Of a DNA stretch of 6,270 nucleotides, positions 1-5,664 are shown piece after piece; the first letter of the stretch is position 1; each line of letters starts with the position of its first letter. This DNA comes from Methanosarcina sp. (lineage in GTDB: Archaea > Halobacteriota > Methanosarcinia > Methanosarcinales > Methanosarcinaceae). The stretch covers positions 560-6,829 of the forward strand of contig PMJC01000320.1 in assembly GCA_003157235.1 (NCBI GenBank), given 5' to 3'. The notes beneath the pieces were generated by a model, which saw only the letters and a program-made list of their open reading frames with translations, had not been told where the DNA came from and did no database searches. Both the position numbers and the translations under genes were made by a program.

Positions 1-477
1 TTCAAATCCCTTTTCAAAGGTAAGTTCGACAAAGGTCAGCAGCTCTTTCCCAAGGATACCTGCAATTAGGAGCACCAAATCACTCTCTATTTCCTCAAGT
101 TGCCTTCTGTCAATAATAAAATCCTTCCTAAGGACAGGCAAGAATACATTTTCTCTCACTGCATTCAAATTTTCAAGTGAGCCACGAAAAACCCCTGGCT
201 CTGTTAAAACCGAAATTGCAACAGCTCCAGCCTGTTCCATCTCCCATGCAAGTTTTGCAGCTGTTGCAGGCAAGACATCTCTGAAAACTTTACCCGGAGA
301 TGCAGGTTTGATTTCCGCAATTACTGGTACTAACCCTTCAGCCTTTGCACTTTCAACCGCAGAGAAAAAATTCCTTTTCTCAAATTGCATTCCAATATAT
401 TCAGAGCATTTATGCGGTCCTAAAGCCTGAATGCGTGTTTTTGTTGTGGTTAGGATATGGAGGACAGTGGCGTGCAT
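1..477 (-). CDS. trpC: Indole-3-glycerol-phosphate synthase (TrpC), N-terminal 159 residues, cut by window edge
   Basis: TrpC closes the indole ring of indole-3-glycerol phosphate from 1-(2-carboxyphenylamino)-1-deoxyribulose 5-phosphate in cytoplasmic tryptophan synthesis. I read it on the reverse strand from ATG at 477; the frame is open to base 1. The family signature AEIKPASPGK is at residues 54-63, with the catalytic Glu55 and Lys57. AISVLTEP follows at 87-94 (strand 3 of the barrel), and PVLRKDFIID at 114-123 carries the second catalytic lysine, Lys118. DLVLLIAGIL at 133-142 is the next barrel strand. The family is about 245-260 residues, so roughly the last 100 lie beyond the left edge. 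The start is supported by GTGAT (487-483), which matches the 16S tail, five bases before ATG. The next in-frame ATG (codon 30) would remove the N-terminal helix region. The gene is divergent from a small RAM-domain gene. More trp genes probably follow to the left, but that is inference. Confidence 0.93.
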   Translation of the reverse strand, partial: MHATVLHILTTTKTRIQALGPHKCSEYIGMQFEKRNFFSAVESAKAEGLVPVIAEIKPASPGKVFRDVLPATAAKLAWEMEQAGAVAISVLTEPGVFRGSLENLNAVRENVFLPVLRKDFIIDRRQLEEIESDLVLLIAGILGKELLTFVELTFEKGFE

Positions 478-605
478 TAATAATCACTGATGTATATTTA
501 AGTACAATGATGTAAAATGTAGCACTTCTTATAAATAGATTTTGGATCAAACAGCATTTCCGAATAAAAATAAATAACATGTAGCCTTTAAGGATAATGA
601 TATCA
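478..605. promoter_or_regulatory. Divergent trpC / RAM-protein promoter region
   Basis: The short gap between two divergent genes must hold both promoters. On the reverse strand TTTATAAG (535-528) is a good archaeal TATA box. It predicts a trpC transcription start near 505 and a leader of about 28 bases. The same bases read CTTATAAAT on the forward strand, so one nearly palindromic TATA element could serve both genes; a second A/T tract at 563-577 is another candidate for the forward gene. The motif ATGTA occurs at 490-494, 510-514, 517-521 and 579-583. The first two copies are part of TGATGTA, exactly 20 bases apart around the predicted trpC start. TGTA-N8-TACA (491-506) is an inverted repeat in the same place. 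These are operator-like, but no regulator is identified. Confidence 0.5.
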
Positions 606-836
606 ATGGTAATAGGATTTACAATGATAAATGTGCTGCCAAGCTATGAAAAGGCAGCATATAGGGAATTTAGGACTATAGAAGGAATTAAAGACGTTTA
701 CCATGTCTTTGGAGAATATGATTTTGTAGTAGTTATTGATGTCAAAGACCTTAGCACACTTAATTCAATAGTGGACAGGATAAGGGAAAGCGAAACAGTA
801 ACCGCTACCCAGACAATTGTCGGGGCAGAACTTTAA
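606..836 (+). CDS. Stand-alone Lrp/AsnC effector-binding (RAM) domain protein, no helix-turn-helix
   Basis: This 76-residue protein is a single RAM domain (regulation of amino acid metabolism), the ligand-binding half of Lrp/AsnC regulators. It has a first strand GFTMINVLP (4-12), a helix with EKAAYREF (15-22), then VYHVFGEYDFVVVIDV (31-46) with the family Gly-x-Tyr-Asp turn (GEYD, 36-39), a second helix (LSTLNSIVDRIRES) and the final strand TQTIVGAEL. Such proteins form dimers and higher ring oligomers and bind amino acids or related ligands at subunit interfaces. Without the N-terminal helix-turn-helix it cannot bind DNA by the usual route. I chose ATG 606: the family usually begins MVIG-x-TMINV, and AAGGA (590-594) is 11 bases upstream. 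An in-frame ATG at 597 lies only two bases from that site and would add three residues. The gene is divergent from trpC, which may hint at amino-acid sensing, but the ligand is unknown. Confidence 0.85.
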   Translation: MVIGFTMINVLPSYEKAAYREFRTIEGIKDVYHVFGEYDFVVVIDVKDLSTLNSIVDRIRESETVTATQTIVGAEL

Positions 837-888
837 ACTGGCAGTCACGAAATAAGCTTAGACTGTTGGATGTGAAGGAAAATCATAT

Positions 889-917
889 ATTTTTTTAAAA
901 AAGTTCTGGATTTTTTA
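889..917 (+). terminator. Likely T-tract terminator of the RAM gene
   Basis: Two T-runs (seven T at 890-896 and six T at 911-916) follow the stop codon by 53 and 74 bases. Archaeal RNA polymerase commonly terminates at U-rich tracts without a strong hairpin. The only nearby symmetry is the weak TTTTTTAAAAAA. The call rests on composition and position only. Confidence 0.4.
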
Positions 918-1104
918 TACTTTAAACTTTTATCGAAATCAATCTCTTGCTTAAAAAACTCTCATAAATAATTCAGTTTGAATAATCATCACAAAAAAAC
1001 TCTATTGAAATTTATGCCGAAGAAGAGAAATTGACAGAAATAATATTTTATCTTTGCGAGAAAATACTACTAATAAAAGCATCTATAATCTAAATTTCTG
1101 CCTC

Positions 1105-1182
1105 AAATATTTATAAGGTAAATAATAAGAGAACATTAGTTTTATTCTAAGAAAATGTTAGATTAATTTTTCAACCTGAGGT
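1105..1182 (+). promoter_or_regulatory. top6BA promoter, leader and ribosome binding site
   Basis: TTTATAAG (1110-1117), preceded by CAAATA, is a clear archaeal TATA box and predicts transcription start near 1137-1140, giving a leader of about 50 bases. The inverted repeat AACATT (1132-1137) / AATGTT (1154-1159) straddles the predicted start and could be an operator or a leader hairpin. TGAGGT (1177-1182) is a Shine-Dalgarno site eight bases before the top6B ATG. Confidence 0.6.
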
Positions 1183-1190
1183 AAAATTCC

Positions 1191-3056
1191 ATGGAAGTCC
1201 CTATTGCAGAAGAACTTGCCAAAAAACAAAAGTCTATAAGTGTCGCCGAATTTTTTGAAAAAAATAGGCACATCCTAGGTTTTGACTCTGCACCCCGAAG
1301 CCTTATCACAACAGTAAAAGAAGCCGTTGACAACGCTTTGGATGCCTGCGAAGAAGCAGAAATCCTGCCTGACATCCTTATCCAGATTGAAAGGGTGGAA
1401 CAGGACTACGTAACCGTCATTATAGAAGATAATGGACCAGGAATCATAAAAGAGCAAATACCAAAAGTTTTTGCAAAATTACTGTATGGTTCGAGGTTTC
1501 ATTCCCTCAAACAGAGCAGGGGACAACAGGGAATAGGAATCTCTGCAGCCGTGCTCTATAGCCAGATGACCACAGGCAAGCATACGAAAATCCTCTCCAA
1601 GACAGGACTTAATACCCTGGCCCATTATTATGAGCTCATGATCAATACCAGCACTAATGAGCCCGATATCCTGAAAGACGAAGTAAAGGATTGGTTTCGC
1701 GCCCACGGGACCCAGATAGAGCTGGAGATGAAGGCTGCCTACGTAAAAGGAAGACGACAATCTATTTATGAGTACCTCAAAGCCACAGCAATTGTAAACC
1801 CTCATGCAAGGATTACCCTTATCGAACCTGACGGCAACGAGGAAGTTTTTGAAAGGGCTACAGATAAAATGCCGGACCTTTCAGAAGAAATATTGCCCCA
1901 TCCAGAAGGTATCGAGCTAGGTACTCTTATGAAAATGCTGCATCATACCGAGCGCCAAAAACTTGCCTCTTTTCTTAGATACTCTTTTTGTAAAATCGGC
2001 CTATTCACTGCCGAAGAAATATGTAAGGCTGCAGGGCTTGATCCTGAAATAGACCCTCATTTTCTTAGCCATCATGAAGCAAGAAAACTAATTGAGTCAT
2101 TTGAGAAAGTAAAGATCATGGCGCCTCCCACAGACTGTCTTTCCCCAATAGGCGAAGAGCTGATTTACAGGGGGCTTGAAAAAGAAACAAAAGTGGACTT
2201 TATTGCTACAAGCACACGAAAACCGGCTGTATATTCAGGAAATCCCTTTGTAGTAGAAGTTGGGCTTGCTTACGGGGGAAATTTATCGAAAGAAGAAAAA
2301 ATTAGCATAATGCGTTTTGCTAACCGTGTTCCTTTGCTTTACCAGCAAGGAGGATGCGTGACCACACACGCAGTTGAAGATATTAAGTGGAAGCAGTACG
2401 GCTTAAACCAGCCCGGAGGAGGGATTCCTGTAGGTCCAGCCATCCTTCTAATTCATGTAGCTTCCATCAATGTACCTTTTACATCAGAATCAAAGGACGC
2501 TATTGCTGACATTCCTGTGATAAAAGAAGAAGTGAACCTTGCAATCAAAGATGTTGCCAGAAAACTTAAACACTATTTGAGCAAGCAAGACAATCTCAAG
2601 AAACGCCGAGAAAAAGAAATAATTATCACAAAAGTGCTCCCAAAAATGGCATTGAAGGTTGCAAATATCCTGGGCAAAGAGGTTCCTGACATAAATCCTG
2701 TTGTCGCAATGATTATGGGGAATCTGCTTGTGTACAGAAAAGTAAATAAGAATGAGGACGGGACTGCGCATATTGTAATTAAAATCAAAAACTTTGGGAG
2801 CTCAACCCATTCTTTCAGGATACATGAGATGCTGCCCTGGACAATCAGCAGGGCAAAGCCTGAGCCAAAAATTGTTACTATGGGCAACGATTATGACTAT
2901 ATATGGGAAGTTTCGACAGCAGTAGGGTCTTCAAAGGTGCTCAGCTATATGATAGAACATGCAACAGCCAAAGAGCTAGGGAAACTTCCTGATCTCATTG
3001 TAGAAGGGATCGAAGAAGAGCTGGTAACAGGAGCAAAGGCCTTTAAGGAGATATAA
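1191..3056 (+). CDS. top6B: DNA topoisomerase VI subunit B (ATPase)
   Basis: Top6B is the ATP-operated gate of topoisomerase VI, the archaeal type IIB enzyme (A2B2) that relaxes and decatenates DNA by passing one duplex through another. The 621 residues begin with a GHKL (Bergerat-fold) ATPase domain. Its N box is [14 protein letters not shown] (43-56, Glu44 and Asn48), the first glycine motif is EDNGPGI (79-85), the ATP lid is [10 protein letters not shown] (109-118), and HGTQIELEM (172-180) follows. A helix-two-turn-helix region covers about 235-310. The transducer domain (about 315-470) ends its beta sheet with [13 protein letters not shown], where Lys435 matches the switch lysine that contacts the ATP gamma-phosphate. 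Residues 470-500 form the helix towards Top6A. The tail from about 510 is the Ig-like C-terminal domain known from Methanosarcina Top6B and absent from shorter homologues. ATG 1191 has a good ribosome binding site and the family N-terminus. I see no damage. It is co-transcribed with top6A. Confidence 0.98.
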   Translation: MEVPIAEELAKKQKSISVAEFFEKNRHILGFDSAPRSLITTVKEAVDNALDACEEAEILPDILIQIERVEQDYVTVIIEDNGPGIIKEQIPKVFAKLLYGSRFHSLKQSRGQQGIGISAAVLYSQMTTGKHTKILSKTGLNTLAHYYELMINTSTNEPDILKDEVKDWFRAHGTQIELEMKAAYVKGRRQSIYEYLKATAIVNPHARITLIEPDGNEEVFERATDKMPDLSEEILPHPEGIELGTLMKMLHHTERQKLASFLRYSFCKIGLFTAEEICKAAGLDPEIDPHFLSHHEARKLIESFEKVKIMAPPTDCLSPIGEELIYRGLEKETKVDFIATSTRKPAVYSGNPFVVEVGLAYGGNLSKEEKISIMRFANRVPLLYQQGGCVTTHAVEDIKWKQYGLNQPGGGIPVGPAILLIHVASINVPFTSESKDAIADIPVIKEEVNLAIKDVARKLKHYLSKQDNLKKRREKEIIITKVLPKMALKVANILGKEVPDINPVVAMIMGNLLVYRKVNKNEDGTAHIVIKIKNFGSSTHSFRIHEMLPWTISRAKPEPKIVTMGNDYDYIWEVSTAVGSSKVLSYMIEHATAKELGKLPDLIVEGIEEELVTGAKAFKEI

Positions 3057-3057
3057 A

Positions 3058-4167
3058 ATGGCCAGAGACACAAATCGCAAAACAACTCCAGGAGATGCCA
3101 TAGCAAGAGATAGACTTCTTGAGCTTGCAGGAAAAATTTATGACCAATTTGAAAATGAGGTTATCCCAAGCGTCAGCCTCCCCAGCCGAACAAAGGCAAA
3201 TATAGAATATTCCGACGAGAGTGAGGTCTGGGTCTATGGGGATAGAGAAAGTGAAAGAAGTGCAAAAACAGTAAAAGGTGCATTTCAGCTCCTGAAGACG
3301 ACTTATGCGACAGATTTTCTCATAAAAGAGCACCTGACCCAGAATCGTGGTTCGACACTTCGAGAACTGTACTATATATCGGAGGGCTGGGACTCCGCCA
3401 AGTTTAAGGAACAAGCTGAAAGCGACCGTCTAATCGAAGATCTGGAACTCCTAACCAGTCTTCAGAGAGAGTATTTCCACATGCGTCCTGAAGAAGATGG
3501 AGCTACGATGTTTGGACCTATTGAGATATCAGAAAAGACAAAGAGAGGAGAGCGGGATATCCACTGCCAGAAAGATGTAGGAGAAGGAGGATACCAGATT
3601 CCTTTTAACGTGGAAAATATAGAGTTTAAGGGCCATGAAGCCAATATGATTATTGCTATAGAGACAGGAGGAATGTATGCACGGCTGATGGAAAACGGTT
3701 TTGATGAGGCCTACAAAGCAATACTTATTCATCTCAAAGGCCAACCTGCAAGGTCAACCCGCAGAATCATCAAGCGAATGAACGAAGAATTGGGCATACC
3801 CGTAGCTGTCTTTACTGACGGAGACCCCTGGTCCTACAGAATCTATGCCTCTGTAGCCTACGGCGCTATAAAAAGTGCGCATCTATCGGAATTTATGGCC
3901 ACTCCAGCAGCCAAATTCCTGGGTCTTCAGCCCTCGGATATAGTTGAATACGAACTCTCTACTGACAAGCTCACAGAACAGGATATCAGCGCATTACGCA
4001 GTGAACTTTCAGATCCACGTTTTGAATCCGAATATTGGAAGGAGCAAATCCAGCTACAGCTTGATATAGGGAAAAAGGCTGAACAACAGGCCTTTGCCGG
4101 AAAAGGTCTGGATTTTGTAACCGATGTATACCTACCTAACCGGCTCAGAGAACTGAGTATAATATAA
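3058..4167 (+). CDS. top6A: DNA topoisomerase VI subunit A (DNA-cleaving, Spo11 family)
   Basis: Top6A makes the transient double-strand break of topoisomerase VI and stays joined to the 5' ends through tyrosine; Spo11 and plant Top6A are its eukaryotic relatives. The 369 residues start with a short linker helix region (about 10-60). The winged-helix (5Y-CAP) domain follows, carrying [12 protein letters not shown] (100-111). By alignment to the family motif the second tyrosine, Tyr106, is the nucleophile. The toprim domain carries the metal-binding Glu202 in [11 protein letters not shown] (200-210) and the Asp pair of [12 protein letters not shown] (252-263; Asp254 and Asp256). The length is normal for the family and all catalytic residues are present. 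The start at 3058 lies one base after the top6B stop, with AAGGAG (3045-3050) seven bases upstream inside top6B. This strongly suggests one mRNA and balanced synthesis of the two subunits. Confidence 0.98.
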   Translation: MARDTNRKTTPGDAIARDRLLELAGKIYDQFENEVIPSVSLPSRTKANIEYSDESEVWVYGDRESERSAKTVKGAFQLLKTTYATDFLIKEHLTQNRGSTLRELYYISEGWDSAKFKEQAESDRLIEDLELLTSLQREYFHMRPEEDGATMFGPIEISEKTKRGERDIHCQKDVGEGGYQIPFNVENIEFKGHEANMIIAIETGGMYARLMENGFDEAYKAILIHLKGQPARSTRRIIKRMNEELGIPVAVFTDGDPWSYRIYASVAYGAIKSAHLSEFMATPAAKFLGLQPSDIVEYELSTDKLTEQDISALRSELSDPRFESEYWKEQIQLQLDIGKKAEQQAFAGKGLDFVTDVYLPNRLRELSII

Positions 4168-4194
4168 AGAATAGAATTTGCAGCATTAGAAGAC

Positions 4195-4236
4195 GCTTTA
4201 AAGCCTACTCAAATAGGAAAAATTTATTATTTGATA
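4195..4236 (+). terminator. Possible weak end of the top6BA transcript
   Basis: Just after top6A come the 10-base palindrome GCTTTAAAGC (4195-4204) and the short pair CCTA/TAGG (4204-4217). A T-rich stretch with interruptions follows (4221-4233). The hairpins are weak and the T-run is broken, so the call is tentative. Confidence 0.25.
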
Positions 4237-4262
4237 TCACTTATGAGTAATAAAATAACGTG

Positions 4263-4465
4263 TCAGCTTATTTTTGTTATGTGGCTTTGTACCTGCTGAA
4301 AGCAGACTGTCGAAATGCCTTCAAAGCGCAGCCATAAGCCGTGTTAAGGTCTTATCAAGAAAATCTCTACAAAGCCAATGCAAAAATGCATGGATGAGAA
4401 GTTCCAAGTCCTTAGGATGTCTAGAAATATACTTTTTGAAGTTAACACCATATGTCAGTATCTAA
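4263..4465. pseudogene. Possible relic: GC-richer patch with protein-like frames
   Basis: This stretch is visibly richer in G and C than the flanking intergenic DNA. The forward frame is open through 4465 (63 codons from ATG 4274) but has no ribosome binding site, and its product is an unconvincing Ser/Lys/Cys-rich string. The next forward frame has better codon character (ADCRNAFKAQP, then AVLRSYQENLYKANAKMHG) but is broken by TAA, TGA and TAG. A reverse frame gives RHPKDLELLIHAFLHW and then a TGA. A decayed gene or mobile-element fragment is possible. I recognise no family, and chance is not excluded. Confidence 0.2.
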
Positions 4466-4580
4466 AATCCTGACAAACAATATATTGTAATATATCTGAT
4501 ATCAGGTGTTCCTATAGCCAAGTATTAGTGCAGAATAACGTGGATACACTAGATGATAAATTTACACAGACAGTTCCCTA

Positions 4581-4646
4581 AACCATGTAAATAATTAAAA
4601 GAAAACTCTCCTATGTGGCTTTCTTTTCCTCATTTTATACATGGTT
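4581..4646. repeat. Long interrupted inverted repeat (66 bases)
   Basis: AACCATGTA (4581-4589) pairs perfectly with TACATGGTT (4638-4646). Further in, AAAAGAAA (4597-4604) pairs with TTTCTTTT (4620-4627). Three more pairs (AAT/ATT) lie between them, and the terminal loop is 15 bases. The RNA of either strand could fold into an extended hairpin. There is no T-run on either side that would make it a simple terminator. Function is unknown. Confidence 0.6.
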
Positions 4647-4786
4647 GTTTATTGTAAGGGTCATGCTAGTAAACAGCCTTTTTGTAGACAGAATCTATAA
4701 CTGACCCATATTTAGCAGTTACTGTATCTCTCTAATTTGTACTATCACTTCAGCAGTGTACCAAAAGTTCTGTAAAATATGGTTGA

Positions 4787-4829
4787 ATCTGTATCCTTTT
4801 TCTTTCACTACAAAAAATAGGATATAGAT
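4787..4829. repeat. Inverted repeat, 10-bp stem plus A/T extension
   Basis: ATCTGTATCC (4787-4796) pairs with GGATATAGAT (4820-4829) over ten positions with one G-T wobble. TTTTT (4797-4801) can extend the stem with AAAAA (4813-4817) past a two-base bulge. A smaller pair, GACAT/ATGTC (4831-4857), follows directly. Confidence 0.55.
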
Positions 4830-4873
4830 CGACATTTATACCAACAAAAATTATGTCATTATTGTTCTCATTG

Positions 4874-4904
4874 ATGCACAGTTTTTGTGACAAAAACTAG
4901 GCAT
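4874..4904. repeat. Compact two-part hairpin with three-base loop
   Basis: AGTTTTTG (4880-4887) and CAAAAACT (4891-4898) are perfect complements around the loop TGA. Outside a 2x2 internal loop, ATGC (4874-4877) pairs with GCAT (4901-4904). The shape is that of a small RNA hairpin. No gene end lies close enough to call it a terminator. Confidence 0.6.
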
Positions 4905-5003
4905 TTAGCAATTATATACTAAATAGAACCCATGCGACCGAACGAAGAATCTGGATTTTTATACCTGAAATACACAAGATCTTAAATTGTATAACAATAA
5001 CTT

Positions 5004-5046
5004 AAAATAAAAATGTATGTTGCACTTGATTTTTGATTTCAAGTGC
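5004..5046 (-). terminator. Hairpin plus T-run terminator of the 50-residue gene
   Basis: GCACTTGA (5022-5029) and TCAAGTGC (5039-5046) form a perfect 8-bp stem with a 9-base loop. Read on the reverse strand, the stem is followed after eight bases by TTTTTATTTT (5013-5004). It lies 42 bases past the stop of the leftward small gene, as expected for its terminator. Confidence 0.55.
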
Positions 5047-5087
5047 TTAAGCTTCGAAAATTAAAAGTATGGAATGATATGGAAAAT

Positions 5088-5240
5088 TTACATCTTTTTA
5101 TCCTTGTCTTTATTTTTATAAATAGCGTAGTATTCTTTCATCTTACTAGCTGCTGCTGCTGTCACTGCTGCCGAAGCTGTCAATGTTGCTATAATCACTA
5201 ACAACAAACCAGTGAGTATCTTTTGAATTTGTTTTGCCAT
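5088..5240 (-). CDS. Small membrane or secreted protein, 50 residues, unknown function
   Basis: I recognise no family. The frame begins MAKQIQKI, continues with a hydrophobic, alanine-rich segment (about residues 8-31: LTGLLLVIIATLTASAAV followed by TAAAA) and ends in a charged tail (SKMKEYYAIYKNKDKDKKM, 32-50). Two positive residues before the segment fit either a single-pass membrane protein or a signal peptide. The ASA and AAA patterns near residues 22-31 could be cleavage sites, which would release a peptide of about 19-20 residues. The ATG at 5240 is preceded by AAGGAG (5256-5251) ten bases upstream, and a TAA in the same frame lies just before it, so the start is fixed. A candidate TATA element (5297-5287) and a hairpin-plus-T-run (5046-5004) frame it as a single-gene unit. 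The combined signals make it a likely real gene despite its size. Confidence 0.62.
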   Translation of the reverse strand: MAKQIQKILTGLLLVIIATLTASAAVTAAAASKMKEYYAIYKNKDKDKKM

Positions 5241-5400
5241 AGAGTCTTAACTCCTTAATTTTTACTTATTGGAAGACGAGGTTGTGCATAAAAATCGTTA
5301 GCCTTCAATAGATGGATTTAATCAATATGCAATATCTACCAAAAAAATTGTAGCATTTGAAAGGCTACTTGAATAGCTACTAAATCTTCTATTTCAGATG
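5241..5400 (-). promoter_or_regulatory. Upstream region of the 50-residue gene, with tandem 12-base repeat
   Basis: On the reverse strand CGATTTTTATG (5297-5287) is a weak TATA-like element that would start transcription near 5265, shortly before AAGGAG (5256-5251). About 60 bases further upstream are two adjacent 12-base units, TGAAAGGCTACT (5358-5369) and TGAATAGCTACT (5370-5381), identical at 10 of 12 positions. GTAGC (5350-5354) can pair with either GCTAC. The arrangement is typical of a site for a DNA-binding protein, but no regulator is known. Confidence 0.35.
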
Positions 5401-5556
5401 ATTCCTACAGAACCTGAATTTCATTATCGTTTTTCTGTCGAACTCATTTTCATTGCTGGAGCATTTCCTGAGTTTTTCGCATACCAGCTATAACTTCTTT
5501 TTTAACGCGATCCTTTTTTCCATATCACTTATTTTTAATTTCATCATTTTATTACT
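5389..5556 (-). pseudogene. Possible continuation of the three-cysteine frame, interrupted by stops
   Basis: In the same frame as the 35-residue protein, the reverse strand reads SNKMMKLKISDMEKRIALKK and on to a TAG at 5490-5488. It then reads LVCEKLRKCSSNENEFDRK and on to a TAG at 5391-5389. A second frame gives DRVKKEVIAGMRKTQEMLQQ (about 5512-5453). No ribosome binding site precedes the internal ATGs at 5547/5544. The pieces are lysine-rich and could be remnants of a small gene with nonsense changes and a frameshift, or chance in A/T-rich DNA. TAG can encode pyrrolysine in this genus, but the TAA between the pieces argues against readthrough as a single product. Confidence 0.2.
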
Positions 5557-5664
5557 TTATCCATTCTCATTACTGCAACTTTCTTTTTCTGTTCTACAGT
5601 CAGAAGTTCCACATCTCACCATCGCAGTCCATATTATTGGACCTTTTCCTGCTAAATCGTGCAT
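5557..5664 (-). CDS. Possible small three-cysteine protein, 35 residues
   Basis: The frame encodes MHDLAGKGPIIWTAMVRC and then GTSDCRTEKESCSNENG, with cysteines at 18, 23 and 30. I recognise no family. AAAGGAGAT (5681-5673), eight bases before the ATG at 5664, is one of the best Shine-Dalgarno matches in the window and is the main support. TATATAAA (5751-5744) on the reverse strand could be its TATA box, with a leader of about 50 bases. Three cysteines suggest metal binding or disulphides, but that is speculation. After the TAA the same frame continues with only one more stop until 5389, so the 35 codons may be the front of a broken gene of about 91 codons. The forward-strand frame over the same bases is merely its hydrophobic-looking complement. 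Confidence 0.35.
   Translation of the reverse strand: MHDLAGKGPIIWTAMVRCGTSDCRTEKESCSNENG

Larger units (their letters stand above)
837..1190. other. AT-rich gap between RAM gene and top6B
   Basis: I see no gene in these 354 bases. The left part holds two T-runs suited to archaeal termination. The right end holds the top6B promoter and ribosome binding site. The middle (about 920-1100) is plain A/T-rich DNA. The only ATG in reach of a purine-rich stretch there (1012) opens a frame of six codons. Confidence 0.7.
4168..5087. other. 920-base region without a convincing gene
   Basis: After top6A no frame has both a ribosome binding site and coding character. The region holds a locally GC-richer patch (4263-4465), a cluster of inverted repeats (about 4581-4904) and, at its right end, the terminator of a small leftward gene. 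Several short frames look protein-like on both strands, for example 17 codons from ATG 4933. They lack ribosome binding sites and are broken by stops, which fits either decayed genes or chance. I find no tRNA-like cloverleaf. Confidence 0.6.

Noticed and set aside
1486..1497. GGTTCGAGG string resembling a tRNA T-arm
   Set aside because: It lies inside the ATP-lid coding region of top6B, and no acceptor, D or anticodon arm can be formed around it.
1163..2887. Several reverse-strand open frames of 60-108 codons inside top6B
   Set aside because: They are shadows of the well-supported top6B reading frame, with no promoters or ribosome binding sites.
3054..3060. One-base spacing of top6B stop and top6A start as something unusual
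   Set aside because: Tight coupling of the two subunit genes is common in archaea and is recorded only in the annotation.
3043..3744. Reverse-strand open frames inside top6A
   Set aside because: Top6A covers the same bases with complete catalytic motifs, and the reverse frames have cysteine/phenylalanine-rich products typical of antisense readings.
4641..4697. Forward frame of 18 codons starting ATG GTT GTT
   Set aside because: There is no ribosome binding site, and it overlaps one arm of the inverted repeat.
5149..5159. Short GCT/GCA triplet run (tgctgctgctg)
   Set aside because: It encodes the alanine stretch of the 50-residue protein and is too short to be a notable microsatellite.
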